A DNA stretch of 64,000 nt, from the NCBI RefSeq assembly GCF_964340395.1, contig NC_135561.1, forward strand, positions 22,653,986 to 22,717,985. Direction: 5' to 3'. Every line of letters starts with the position of its first letter. Position 1 is the stretch's first letter. Of this stretch, positions 1 through 15,600 are shown piece by piece. The notes under the pieces are model-generated. The model made no database searches and had not been told where the DNA came from. It saw only the letters and a program-made list of their open reading frames with translations. A program made the position numbers and the translations under genes. Origin of the DNA: Glandiceps talaboti (lineage: Eukaryota > Hemichordata > Enteropneusta > Spengelidae).

Positions 1-480
1 TTAATATAGTCTTTTTATAGTTATAATGATAGTAACCCAGTGATGCCACATAATAGATGGAATGTCTTCTGTATTGCATATTAATATAGTCTTTTTATAG
101 TTATAATGATAGTAACCCAGTGATGCCACATAATAGATGAAATGTCTTCTGTATTGCATATTAATATAGTCTTTTTATAGTTATAATGATAGTAACCCAG
201 TGATGCCACATAATAGATGAAATGTCTTCTGTATTGCATATTAATATAGTCTTTTTATAGTTATAATGATAGTAACCCAGTGATGCCACATAATAGATGA
301 AATGTCTTCTGTATTGCATATTAATATAGTCTTTTTATAGTTATAATGATAGTAACCCAGTGATGCCACATAATAGATGGAATGTCTTCTGTATTGCATA
401 TTAATATAGTCTTTTTATAGTTATAATGATAGTAACCCAGTGATGCCACATAATAGATGGAATGTCTTCTGTATTTGCAT
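1..480. repeat. 80-bp tandem repeat, 6 copies, 3' of the stop codon
   Basis: Six copies of an 80-bp unit starting TTAATATAGTC and ending TGTATTGCATA are nearly identical; the last has one extra T. The array is cut by the window edge, so the true copy number is unknown. It begins within about four bases of the sulfatase stop codon and probably forms part of the 3' UTR. Confidence 0.95.
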
Positions 481-483
481 ATT

Positions 484-653
484 TTAGCACCATCCAGGAG
501 ACCAATAGCCATCAAAGTAGTCAGGATTTGCAGCTGGATCAGGGTCAGGCCAGAAATACTTAGCAGTTTCTCGATATTTGTCAATTCTGCTGTTCAAGTC
601 CTGCACTACATCTGGATACATGGCTTCTAGGTTGGTGGTTTCATAAGGATCAG
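484..653 (-). CDS. Sulfatase terminal exon 11 with stop
   Basis: The exon is 170 nt including the TAA at 484-486, after acceptor CATACTGCAG|CT. It encodes ADPYETTNLEAMYPDVVQDL, SRIDKYRETA and ends DGYWSPGWC, matching the DPxExxDLxxxYPxIVxxLL and GxWGPW ends of ARSB and ARSJ. The stop codon is almost directly followed by the 80-bp array (on the minus strand), so the 3' UTR probably runs into repeat DNA. No AATAAA was seen in the array unit. Confidence 0.93.
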
Positions 654-3600
654 CTGCAGTATGAAAGAAATAAAAGACTGAGATATAGCAGCTATTACAA
701 TCTAACAATAGTTATACAGTGCCTCAACAATAGCACCAATCTAACAATAGTTATATGGTCAACTCAACAATAGCACCAATCTAACAATTGTTATATGGTG
801 AACTCAACAATAGCTCCAATCTAACAATAGTTATATGGTCAACTCAACAATAGCACCAATCTAACAATTGTTATATGGTGAACTCAACAATAGCACCAAT
901 CTAACAATTGTTATATGGTGAACTCAACAATAGCACCAATCTAACAATTGTTATATGGTCAACTCAACAATAGCACCAATCTAACAATTGTTATATGGTG
1001 AACTCAACAATAGCTCCAATCTAACAATAGTTATATGGTCAACTCAACAATAGCACCAATCTAACAATTGTTATATGGTCAACTCAACAATAGCACCAAT
1101 CTAACAACTGTTATATGGTGAACTCAACAATAGCACCAATCTAACAATTGTTATATGGTGAACTCAACAATAGCTCCAATCTAACAATAGTTATATGGTC
1201 AACTCAACAATAGCACCAATCTAACAATTGTTATATGGTGAACTCAACAATAGCACCAATCTAACAATTGTTATATGGTGAACTCAACAATAGCTCCAAT
1301 CTAACAATAGTTATATGGTCAACTCAACAATAGCACCAATCTAACAATTGTTATATGGTGAACTCAACAATAGCACCAATCTAACAATAGTTATATGGTC
1401 AACTCAACAATAGCTCCAATCTAACAATAGTTATATGGTGAACTCAACAATAGCTCCAATCTAACAATAGTTATATGGTGAACTCAACAATAGCACCAAT
1501 CTAACAATTGTTATATGGTGAACTCAACAATAGCTCAAATCTAACAATAGTTATATGGTGAACTCAACAATAGCACCAATCTAACAATAGTTATATGGTG
1601 AACTCAACAATAGCTCCAATCTAACAATAGTTTTATGGTGAACTCAACAATAGCTCCAATCTAACAATAGTTATATGGTGAACTCAACAATAGCTCCAAT
1701 CTAACAATAGTTATATGGTGAACTCAACAATAGCACCAATCTAACAATAGTTATATGGTGAACTCAACAATAGCACCAATCTAACAATAGTAAAATGGTG
1801 AACTCAACAATAGCTCCAATCTAACAATTAGTTATATGGTGAACTCAACAATAGCTCCAATCTAACAATAGTTATATGGTGAACTCAACAATAGCTCCAA
1901 TCTAACAATAGTTATATGGTGAACTCAACAATAGCTCCAATCTAACAATAGTTATATGGTCAACTCAACAATAGCACCAATCTAACAATTGTTATATGGT
2001 CAACTCAACAATAGCTCCAATCTAACAATAGTTATATGGTGAACTCAACAATAGCTCCAATCTAACAATAGTTATATGGTGAACTCAACAATAGCACCAA
2101 TCTAACAATTGTTATATGGTGAACTCAACAATAGCTCCAATCTAACAATTGTTATATGGTGAACTCAACAATAGCTCCAATCTAACAATAGTTATACAGT
2201 GAACTGATGAGACCTAATATTCAATGAAATGACTCACTGTAATACTAGTAATATATTGATGAGACCTAATATTCAATGAAATGACTCACTGTAATACTAG
2301 TAATGTATTGATGAGACCTAATATTCAATGAAATGACTCACTGTAATACTAGTAATGTACTGATGAGACCTAATATTCAATGAAATGACTCACTGTAATA
2401 CTAGTAATGTATTGATGAGACCTAATATTCAATGAAATGACTCACTGTAATACTAGTAATGTATTGATGAGACCTAATATTCAATGAAATGACTCACTGT
2501 AATACTAGTAATGTATTGATGAGACCTAATATTCAATGAAATGACTCACTGTAATACTAGTAATGTACTGATGAGACCTAATATTCAATGAAATGACTCA
2601 CTGTAATACTAGTAATGTATTGATGAGACCTAATATTCAATGAAATGACTCACTGTAATACTAGTAATGTACTGATGAGACCTAATATTCAATGAAATGA
2701 CTCACTGTAATACTAGTAATGTATTGATGAGACCTAATATTCAATGAAATGACTCACTGTAATACTAGTAATAATTGATGAGACCTAATATTCAATGAAA
2801 TGACTCACTGTAATATTAGTAATGTATTGATGAGACCTAATATTCAATGAAATGACTCACTGTAATACTAGTAATGTATTGATGAGACCTAATATTCAAT
2901 GAAATGACTCACTGTAATACTAGTAATGTACTGATGAGACCTAATATTCAATGAAATGACTCACTGTAATACTAGTAATGTATTGATGAGACCTAATATT
3001 CAATGAAATGACTCACTGTAATACTAGTAATAATTGATGAGACCTAATATTCAATGAAATGACTCACTGTAATACTAGTAATGTATTGATGAGACCTAAT
3101 ATTCAATGAAATGACTCACTGTAATACTAGTAATAATTGATGAGACCTAATATTCAATGAAATGACTCACTGTAATACTAGCAATGTAATGATGAGACCT
3201 AATATTCAATGAAATGACTCACTGTAATACTAGTAATGTACTGATGAGACCTAATATTCAATGAAATGACTCACTGTAATACTAGTAATGTATTGATGAG
3301 ACCTAATATTCAATGAAATGACTCACTGTAATACTAGTAATAATTGATGAGACCTAATATTCAATGAAATGACTCACTGTAATACTAGTAATGTATTGAT
3401 GAGACCTAATATTCAATGAAATGACTCACTGTAATACTAGTAATAATTGATGAGACCTAATATTCAATGAAATGACTCACTGTAATACTAGTAATGTATT
3501 GATGAGACCTAATATTCAATGAAATGACTCACTGTAATACTAGTAATGTACTGATGAGACCTAATATTCAATGAAATGACTCACTGTAATACTAGTAATG

Positions 3601-6600
3601 TACTGATGAGACCTCATATTCAATGAAATGACTCACTGTAATACTAGTAATGTATTGATGAGACCTAATATTCAATGAAATGACTCACTGTAATACTAGT
3701 AATAATTGATGAGTCCTAATATTCAATGAAATGACTCACTGTAATACTAGTAATGTATTGATGAGACCTAATATTCAATGAAATGACTCACTGTAATACT
3801 AGTAATAATTGATGAGACCTAATATTCAATGAAATGACTCACTGTAATACTAGTAATGTATTGATGAGACCTAATATTCAATGAAATGACTCACTGTAAT
3901 ACTAGTAATGTATTGATGAGACCTCATATTCAATGAAATGACTCACTGTAATACTAGTAATGTATTGATGAGACCTAATATTCAATGAAATGACTCACTG
4001 TAATACTAGTAATGTACTGATGAGACCTCATATTCAATGAAATGACTCACTGTAATACTAGTAATAATTGATGAGACCTAATATTCAATGAAATGACTCA
4101 CTGTAATACTAGTAATGTACTGATGAGACCTCATATTCAATGAAATGTCTCACTGTAATATTAGTAATAATTGATGAGTCCTAATACTACGTGAAATGAC
4201 TCACTGTAATACTAGTAATGTACTGATGAGACCTAATATTCAATGAAATGACTCACTGTAATACTAGTAATGTACTGATGAGTCCTAATATTCAATGAAA
4301 TGACTCACTGTAATACTAGTAATGTATTGATGAGACCTAATATTCAATGAAATGACTCACTGTAATACTAGTAATGTATTGATGAGACCTAATATTCAAT
4401 GAAATGACTCACTGTAATACTAGTAATGTACTGATGAGACCTCATATTCAATGAAATGTCTCACTGTAATATTAGTAATAATTGATGAGTCCTAATACTA
4501 CGTGAAATGACTCACTGTAATACTAGTAATGTACTGATGAGACCTAATATTCAATGAAATGACTCACTGTAATACTAGTAATGTACTGATGAGACCTAAT
4601 ATTCAATGAAATGACTCACTGTAATACTAGTAATGTACTGATGAGTCCTAATATTCAATGAAATGTCTCACTGTAATATTAGTAATAATTGATGAGTCCT
4701 AATACTACGTGAAATGACTCACTGATGTACGATATAGTCATTTCATATTGTTATACTAACCTGTAAGGTTAAACAAATAAAAGTCTGTATGATTTTGTTG
4801 AGGGGATGGTATTTCTTGATGTTCACCGTCAAGATATGGAGGAAGATACCAACCATCTACATAATAGAGAAAAGAAGATACAGCATATATACAGCCATTG
4901 TATCTGCAAACATGCTTATTTCATGTAAAATATGAAAATAAGCTGTGATTAAAGTGTTTTTCTACATTTACCACATTCAGTAATTCACAAAGAGTTGAAG
5001 ACCATAAAATATGACAAAGGTATGAAATGTACGTGATAGTATTCCAAGAATCTAATTATTCTATTTATTATCAAATTATACAATCACAAACAGACTAGGC
5101 TTAGCTAGTTATGTTTACAATGAGACATTAACAAAAACGACATCACCCTGCGTAATCACCGTATATGAAATGGTTCTCTTTAGAATTACCCACAATGCCC
5201 GAGTCAAGGTCCCTAAATGGGTACAGGTTTTCAAAAATTGTAGACACTAATTGAAATTATCACAAAATGGACCAATCACATAACCTGTTTTGAGGTGCTG
5301 TGGCACTTGTATGACATCGGTATTAGCCAAGATGGTCAAAACCAGTTATGTGCACTTAATAGTCCATTTAGGATTTTAAATTACTTGATGCCCACTCTTT
5401 CAAAACCTGACGTGATTTTTTCAATACCACAAAGTGGGACTTTAAAAATCATTGGGATGTAGCCGTCTTATTGATTGTGATGTCAATTGCACCTGGTATA
5501 TATGTGAGTTCCCAGCTTTGTTCTAGCAAAGATTGGATTTGTATTCATCATCTAGTGGTCAAATTAGAAATTTCTTATGAATTGAAAAACTTAATACACA
5601 CATGCAAATAGTGTACATTTGGTTTGGGACAAGTCACATTCCTTAAAAAGAGTATCTCTATGGTGATAATTTTACATATATAGGAAAACATATCGTAATT
5701 CTTGTGGCATACAAACATTGTTGAAATTAATTTGTAATTGCTCTGTCTTTGATGTTTCTCAATGTGTGTATTTCTTTTGTTGTTGTTGTTGTTGTTGTTG
5801 TTGTTTGTTTGTTTGTTTTTTCGTAAACATAACTAAGACTGATCCCCTGTAGTATGATTGTTAGAAATGTTCATGTCTTCAACGTTTTAAATTTTAAAAT
5901 ATACTTCCCCCATTTCTAAATTTGCATTGTATTCAAATGAATTACTTACGTTCTTTATAAGTATAAGAATGAATTACTTAATACGTTCTTTATAAGTATA
6001 AGAATGAATTACTTACGTTCTTTATAAGTATAAGAATGAATTACTTACGTTCTTTATAAGTATAAGAATGAATTACTTACGTTCTTCATAGGTATAAGAA
6101 TGAATTATTTACGTTCTTCATAAGTATAAGAATGAATTACTTAATACGTTCTTTATAAGTATAAGAATGAATTACTTACGTTCTTTGTAAGTATAAGAAT
6201 GAATTACTTACGTTCTTTATAAGTATAAGAATGAATTACTTACGTTCTTCATAGGTATAAGAATGAATTATTTACGTTCTTCATAGGTATAAGAATGAAT
6301 TACTTACGTTCTTCATAGGTATAAGAATGAATTACTTACGTTCTTCATAGGTATAAGAATGAATTACTTACGTTCTTCATAGGTATAAGAATGAATTACT
6401 TACGTTCTTCATAGGTATAAGAATGAATTACTTACGTTCTTCATAGGTATAAGAAAATGCAGGCCATCCAACAATCAGTTTCCATTCATTGTATCTGGTG
6501 ATCATATTTAGAAGAAAAAAACTTTTCAAATCATTAGTTTATTACGTGGCACCTTGTAGGGAAAAGATATTTACAATAAAAACATCAACAAATTTGTAAA

Positions 6601-9600
6601 CAAATATGGCCAATTCCAAATCCCTGTGCTATTACTTACAAATTGCAGATACTATGAAGCAATTATGTGTTGCTAATGTCTAATTATCTGATTCATGTCT
6701 ATAGATAATGTAGAACCAGATAAACATACACTTGCATTATTTTTGGTGCTCATATCACTTTTCACTCAATGGCAGCCGTATTTGTAGTGAACAATCATGA
6801 TTCACCAATTAACTCAAAAACTTTAATATATGGAGACTACATTCAAGTGTCTACCCCCATATTGCCGGGTTTAAACTTGTTTTTGAGACATTGACCTTTG
6901 GCCTTGACTCTGATCTTCAGGTTCAATTATCAAAATTCAGTAATTTCCTGCATTATCGCAAACACTTTGTAGTATTTATTTGTTGCCACCAATTTATTTT
7001 AAGTTATCTCCATTCAGTCACATAGAAGTAAAACTTTTTTTTTGGGGGGGGGGGGGTGCCATGGTGTCTCCTACCAAGACTTGTTCTCTGTGTTTTATTG
7101 TAAAGCTATTTGTAATCTAAGTGTTCTGTTACTATAAACCTGTGTTGTTATTTATCATCTAAGTGTTCTGTTACTATAAACCTGTGTTGTTATTTATCAT
7201 CTAAGTGTTCTGTTACTATAAACCTGTGTTGTTATTTATCATCTAAGTGTGTGGTTACCATAAACCTGTGTTGTTATTCATCATCTAAGTGTTCTGTTAC
7301 TATAAACCTGTGTTGTTATTTATTATCTAAGTGTTCTGTTACTATAAACCTGTGTTGTTATTTATCATCTATTAGTGTTCTGTTACTATAAACCTGTGTT
7401 GTTATTTATCATCTAAGTGTTCTGTTACTATTAACCTATGTTGTTATTTATCATCTAAGTGTTCTGTTACTATAAACCTATGTTGTTATTTATCATCTAA
7501 GTGTTCTGTTACTATAAACCTGTGTGGTTATTTATCATCTAAGTGTTCTGTTACTATAAACCTGTGTTATTATTTATTATCTAAGTGTGTGGTTACCATA
7601 AACCTGTGTTGTTATTTATCATCTAAGTGTTCTGTTACTATAAACCTTTGTTGTTATTTATCATCTAAGTGTTCTGTTACTATTAACCTATGTTGTTATT
7701 TATTATCTAAGTGTTCTGTTACTATAAACCAGTGTTGTTATTTATCATCTAAGTGTTCTGTTACTATAAACCTGTGTTGTTATTTATCATCTAAGTGTTC
7801 TGTTACTATAAACCTGTGTTGTTATTTATCATCTAAGTGTGTGGTTACTATAAACATATGTTGTTATTTATCATCTAAGTGTTCTGTTACTATAAACCTG
7901 TGTGGTTATTTATCATCTAAGTGTTCTGTTACTATAAACCTGTGTTGTTATTTATCATCTAAGTGTTCTGTTATTATAAACCTGTGTTGTTATTTATCAT
8001 CTAAGTGTTCTGTTACTATAAACCTGTGTTGTTATTTATCATCTAAGTGTTCTGTTACTATTAACCTGTGTTGTTATTTATCATCTAAGTGTTCTGTTAC
8101 TATAAACCTGTGTTGTTATTTATCATCTAAGTGTTCTGTTACTATAAACCTGTGTTGTTATTTATCATCTAAGTGTTCTATTACTATAAACCTGTGTTGT
8201 TATTTATCATCTAAGTGTTCTGTTACTATAAACCTGTGTTGTTATTTATCATCTAAGTGTTCTGTTACTATTAACCTATGTTGTTATTTATTATCTAAGT
8301 GTTCTGTTACTATAAACCTGTGTGGTTATTTATCATCTAAGTGTTCTGTTACTATAAACCTGTGTTGTTATTTATCATCTAAGTGTGTGGTTACTATAAA
8401 CCTGTGTTGTTATTTATCATCTAAGTGTTCTGTTACTATTAACCTGTGTTGTTATTTATCATCTAAGTGTTCTGTTACTATAAACCTGTGTTGTTATTTA
8501 TCATCTAAGTGTTCTGTTACTATTAACCTGTGTTGTTATTTATTATCTAAGTGTGTGGTTACTATAAACCTATGTTGTTATTTATCATCTAAGTGTTCTG
8601 TTACTATAAACCTGTCTTGCTATTTATCATCTAAGTGTTCTGTTACTATAAACCTGTGTTGTTATTTATCATCTAAGTGTTCTGTTACTATAAACCTGTG
8701 TTGTTATTTATCATCTAAGTGTTCTGTTACTATTAACCTGTGTTGTTATTTATCATCTAAGTGTTCTGTTACTATTAACCTATGTTGTTATTTATCATCT
8801 AAGTGTTCTGTTACTATAAACCCGTGTTGTTATTTATTATCTAAGTGTGTGGTTACTATAAACCTGTGTTGTTATTTATCATCTAAGTGTTCTGTTACTA
8901 TAAACCTGTGTTGTTATTTATCATCTAAGTGTGTGGTTACTATAAACCTGTGTTGTTATTTATCATCTAAGTGTTCTGTTACTATAAACCTGTGTTGTTA
9001 TTTATCATCTAAGTGTTCTGTTACTATAAACCTGTGTTGTTATTTATTATCTAAGTGTGTGGTTACTATAAACCTGTGTTGTTATTTATCATCTAAGTGT
9101 TCTGTTACTATAAACCTGTGTTGTTATTTATCATCTAAGTGTGTGGTTACTATAAACCTGTGTTGTTATTTATCATCTAAGTGTGTGGTTACCATAAACC
9201 TGTGTTGTTATTTATTATCTAAGTGTGTGGTTACTATAAACCTGTGTTGTTATTTATCATGTAAGTGTTCTGTTACTATAAACCTGTGTTGTTATTTATC
9301 ATCTAAGTGTTCTATTACTATAAACCTGTGTTGTTATTTATCATCTAAGTGTTCTGTTACTATAAACCTGTGTTGTTATTTATCATCTAAGTGTTCTGTT
9401 ACTATAAACCTGTGTTGTTATTTATCATCTAAGTGTTCTGTTACTATAAACCTATGTTGTTATTTACCATCTAAGTGTGTTGTTATTTATCATCTAAGTG
9501 TTCTGTTACTATAAACCTGTGTTGTTATTTATTATCTAAGTGTTCTGTTACTATAAACCTGTGTTGTTATTTATCATCTAAGTGTTCTGTTACTATAAAC

Positions 9601-12600
9601 CTGTGTTGTTATTTATCATCTAAGTGTTCTGTTACTATAAACCTGTGTTGTTATTTATCATCTAAGTGTTCTGTTACTATAAACCTGTGTTGTTATTTAT
9701 CATCTAAGTGTTCTGTTACTATTAACCTGTGTTGTTATTTATCATCTAAGTGTTCTGTTATTATAAACCTGTGTTGTTATTTATCATCTAAGTGTTCTGT
9801 TACTATAAACCTGTGTTGTTATTTATCATCTAAGTGTTCTGTTACTATTAACCTGTGTTGTTATTTATCATCTAAGTGTTCTGTTACTATAAACCTATGT
9901 TGTTATTTATCATCTAAGTGTGTTGTTATTTATCATCTAAGTGTTCTGTTACTATTAACCTGTGTTGTTATTTATCATCTAAGTGTTCTGTTACTATAAA
10001 CCTGTGTTGTTATTTATCATCTAAGTGTTCTGTTACTATAAACCTGTGTTGTTATTTATCATCTAAGTGTGTGGTTACTATAAACCTGTGTTGTTATTTA
10101 TCATCTAAGTGTTCTGTTACTATAAACCTGTGTTGTTATTTATCATCTAAGTGTTCTGTTACTATAAACCTGTGTTGTTATTTATTATCTAAGTGTGTGG
10201 TTACTATAAACCTGTGTTGTTATTTATCATCTAAGTGTTCTGTTACTATAAACCTGTGTTGTTATTTATCATCTAAGTGTGTGGTTACTATAAACCTGTG
10301 TTGTTATTTATCATCTAAGTGTTCTGTTACTATAAACCTGTGTTGTTATTTATCATCTAAGTGTTCTGTTACTATTAACCTGTGTTGTTATTTATTATCT
10401 AAGTGTGTGGTTACTATAAACCTATGTTGTTATTTATCATCTAAGTGTGTGGTTACTATAAACCTATGTTGTTATTTATCATCTAAGTGTTCTGTTACTA
10501 TAAACCTGTCTTGTTATTTATCATCTAAGTGTTCTGTTACTATAAACCTGTGTTGTTATTTATCATCTAAGTGTTCTGTTACTATAAACCTGTGTTGTTA
10601 TTTATCATCTAAGTGTTCTGTTACTATTAACCTGTGTTGTTATTTATCATCTAAGTGTTCTGTTACTATTAACCTATGTTGTTATTTATCATCTAAGTGT
10701 TCTGTTACTATAAACCCGTGTTGTTATTTATTATCTAAGTGTGTGGTTACTATAAACCTGTGTTGTTATTTATCATCTAAGTGTTCTGTTACTATAAACC
10801 TGTGTTGTTATTTATCATCTAAGTGTGTGGTTACTATAAACCTGTGTTGTTATTTATCATCTAAGTGTTCTGTTACTATAAACCTGTGTTGTTATTTATC
10901 ATCTAAGTGTTCTGTTACTATAAACCTGTGTTGTTATTTATTATCTAAGTGTGTGGTTACTATAAACCTGTGTTGTTATTTATCATCTAAGTGTTCTGTT
11001 ACTATAAACCTGTGTTGTTATTTATCATCTAAGTGTGTGGTTACTATAAACCTGTGTTGTTATTTATCATCTAAGTGTGTGGTTACCATAAACCTGTGTT
11101 GTTATTTATTATCTAAGTGTGTGGTTACTATAAACCTGTGTTGTTATTTATCATGTAAGTGTTCTGTTACTATAAACCTGTGTTGTTATTTATCATCTAA
11201 GTGTTCTATTACTATAAACCTGTGTTGTTATTTATCATCTAAGTGTTCTGTTACTATAAACCTGTGTTGTTATTTATCATCTAAGTGTTCTGTTACTATA
11301 AACCTGTGTTGTTATTTATCATCTAAGTGTTCTGTTACTATAAACCTATGTTGTTATTTACCATCTAAGTGTGTTGTTATTTATCATCTAAGTGTTCTGT
11401 TACTATAAACCTGTGTTGTTATTTATTATCTAAGTGTTCTGTTACTATAAACCTGTGTTGTTATTTATCATCTAAGTGTTCTGTTACTATAAACCTGTGT
11501 TGTTATTTATCATCTAAGTGTTCTGTTACTATAAACCTGTGTTGTTATTTATCATCTAAGTGTTCTGTTACTATAAACCTGTGTTGTTATTTATCATCTA
11601 AGTGTTCTGTTACTATTAACCTGTGTTGTTATTTATCATCTAAGTGTTCTGTTATTATAAACCTGTGTTGTTATTTATCATCTAAGTGTTCTGTTACTAT
11701 AAACCTGTGTTGTTATTTATCATCTAAGTGTTCTGTTACTATTAACCTGTGTTGTTATTTATCATCTAAGTGTTCTGTTACTATAAACCTATGTTGTTAT
11801 TTATCATCTAAGTGTGTTGTTATTTATCATCTAAGTGTTCTGTTACTATTAACCTGTGTTGTTATTTATCATCTAAGTGTTCTGTTACTATAAACCTGTG
11901 TTGTTATTTATCATCTAAGTGTTCTGTTACTATAAACCTGTGTTGTTATTTATCATCTAAGTGTGTGGTTACTATAAACCTGTGTTGTTATTTATCATCT
12001 AAGTGTTCTGTTACTATAAACCTGTGTTGTTATTTATCATCTAAGTGTTCTGTTACTATAAACCTGTGTTGTTATTTATTATCTAAGTGTGTGGTTACTA
12101 TAAACCTGTGTTGTTATTTATCATCTAAGTGTTCTGTTACTATAAACCTGTGTTGTTATTTATCATCTAAGTGTGTGGTTACTATAAACCTGTGTTGTTA
12201 TTTATCATCTAAGTGTGTGGTTACCATAAACCTGTGTTGTTATTTATTATCTAAGTGTGTGGTTACTATAAACCTGTGTTGTTATTTATCATCTAAGTGT
12301 TCTATTACTATAAACCTGTGTTGTTATTTATCATCTAAGTGTTCTGTTACTATAAACCTGTGTTGTTATTTATCATCTAAGTGTTCTGTTACTATAAACC
12401 TGTGTTGTTATTTATCATCTAAGTGTTCTGTTACTATAAACCTATGTTGTTATTTACCATCTAAGTGTGTTGTTATTTATCATCTAAGTGTTCTGTTACT
12501 ATAAACCTGTGTTGTTATTTATTATCTAAGTGTTCTGTTACTATAAACCTGTGTTGTTATTTATCATCTAAGTGTTCTGTTACTATAAACCTGTGTTGTT

Positions 12601-15600
12601 ATTTATCATCTAAGTGTTCTGTTACTATAAACCTGTGTTGTTATTTATCATCTAAGTGTTCTGTTACTATAAACCTGTGTTGTTATTTATCATCTAAGTG
12701 TTCTGTTACTATTAACCTGTGTTGTTATTTATCATCTAAGTGTTCTGTTACTATTAACCTGTGTTGTTATTTATCATCTAAGTGTTCTGTTACTATAAAC
12801 CTTTGTTGTTATTTATCATCTAAGTGTTCTGTTACTATAAACCTATGTTGTTATTTATCATCTAAGTGTGTTGTTATTTATCATCTAAGTGTTCTGTTAC
12901 TATTAACCTGTGTTGTTATTTATCATCTAAGTGTTCTGTTACTATAAACCTGTGTTGTTATTTATCATCTAAGTGTTCTGTTACTATAAACCTGTGTTGT
13001 TATTTATCATCTAAGTGTTCTGTTACTATAAACCTATGTTGTTATTTATCATCTAAGTGTGTTGTTATTTATCATCTAAGTGTTCTGTTACTATAAACCT
13101 GTGTTGTTATTTATCATCTAAGTGTTCTGTTACTATAAACCTGTGTTGTTATTTATCATCTAAGTGTTCTGTTACTATAAACCTGTGTTGTTATTTATCA
13201 TCTAAGTGTTCTGTTACTATAAACCAGTGTTGCGGTATGTAGGATATAAAGGAAATAAAAAGTTCTTCAAGTCATCAGTTTATCAGTACAAATCTGAATA
13301 TCTTACATTCAGTGTTATGTGTGAATCTTTGTATTGAAGTTGTAACCTGCTGTATGCTATGGTCATGTGTATCTGTGAATCAATGTATTTTTTAGTTTAA
13401 TAATATGATAAGAAGAAGAAATCTTGATATCAACAGAGTCATTTTTAATTTCCAATGAATGGTTAATATATTCAAGTGTTGTCACTAACCTGATGGCAGA
13501 GACATTTGCACCAAATATACCTGTTACATTGGCAAATTTCTCATCTACTGTAATCAGCATTTCCTCACGAGGTGAGGGCTCTCCCTTTGAAAGAGACTCC
13601 CAGATATTTATACCATCTAAGTCATCTATATATACAAAATAGATTCTCACGTATTCATATCATCTATGTTATCTGTATATACAAAATAGACTCCCATATA
13701 TTCACATCAAGTTATCTGTATATAGAAGTTATCTAGATATACAAAATAGATTCCCATACATTCATATAGTATGTTATCTCAATATACAAAATAGATTCCC
13801 ATACATTCATATCAAGTTATCTATATATACAAAATAGATTCCCATACATTCATATCATCTATGTTATCTCAATATACAAAATAGATTCCCATACATTCAT
13901 ATCATCTATGTTATCTAGATATACAAAATAGACTCCCATACATTCATATCATCTATGTTATCTATATATACAAAATAGATTCCCATACATTCATATCAAG
14001 TTATCTAGATATACAAAATAGATTCCCATACATTCATATCATCTATGTTATCTAGATATACAAAATAGACTCCCATACATTCATATCATCTATGTTATCT
14101 ATATATACAAGATAGACTTCCATACATTCACATCAAGTTATCTGTATATCCAAAATAGATTCCCATACATTCATATCATCTATGTTATCTAGATATACAA
14201 AATACACTCCCATACATTCATATCAAGTTATCTATATATACAAAATAGATTCCCATACATTCATATCAAGTTATCTAGATATACAAAATAGATTCCCATA
14301 CATTCATAGCATCTGTTATCTAGATATACAAAATAGATTCCCATACATTCATATCAAGTTATCTATATATACAAAATAGACTCCCATACATTCACATCAA
14401 GTTATCTATACATACAAAATAGATTCCCATACATTCATATCATCTATGTTATCTATATATACAAAATAGATTCCCATACATTCATATCAAGTTATCTATA
14501 TATACAAAATAGACTCCCATACATTCACATCAAGTTATCTATATATACAAAATAGATTCCCATACATTCACATCAAGTTATCTATATATACAAAATAGAT
14601 TCCCATACATTCATATCAAGTTATCTGTATATACAAAATAGATTCCCATACATTCACATCAAGTTATCTATATATACAAAATAGATTCCCATACATTCAC
14701 ATCAAGTTATCTGTATATACAAAATAGACTCCCATACATTCACATCAAGTTATCTGTATATACAAAATAGACTCCCATACATTCACATCAAGTTATCTGT
14801 ATATACAAAATACAATCCCATACATTCACATCAAGTTATCTAGATATACAAAATAGATTCCCATACATTCATATCAAGTTATCTGTATATACAAAATAGA
14901 TTCCCATACATTCATATCAAGTTATCTATATATACAAAATAGATTCCCATACATTCATATCAAGTTATCTATATATACAAAATACAATCCCATACATTCA
15001 TATCAAGTTATCTAGATATACAAAATAGATTCCCATACATTCATATCAAGTTATCTGTATATACAAAATAGATTCCCATACATTCACATCAAGTTATCTA
15101 TATATACAAAATAGATTCCCATACATTCACATCAAGTTATCTATATATACAAAATAGATTCCCATACATTCACATCATCTATGTTATCTAAATATACAAA
15201 ATAAACTCCTATACATTCATATCATCTATGTTATCTAGATATACAAAATAAATTCCCATACATTCATATCAAGTTATCTATATATACAAAATAGATTCCC
15301 ATACATTCATATCAAGTTATCTGTATATACAAAATAGACTCCCATACATTCATATCAAGTTATCTATATATACAAAATAGATTCCCATACATTCATATCA
15401 AGTTATCTATATATACAAAATAGATTCCCATACATTCATATCAAGTTATCTGTATATACAAAATAGACTCCCATACATTCACATCAAGTTATCTATATAT
15501 ACAAAATAGACTCCCATACATTCATATCAAGTTATCTATATATACAAAATAGATTCCCATACATTCATATCAAGTTATCTGTATATACAAAATAGATTCC

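Noticed and set aside
7589-12947. Very long plus-strand ORFs with a 14-residue Cys-rich repeat (up to 641 codons)
   Set aside because: They are the 42-bp minisatellite read in its one stop-free frame. The unit length is a multiple of three, there is no gene context, and the array is inside a sulfatase intron on the other strand.
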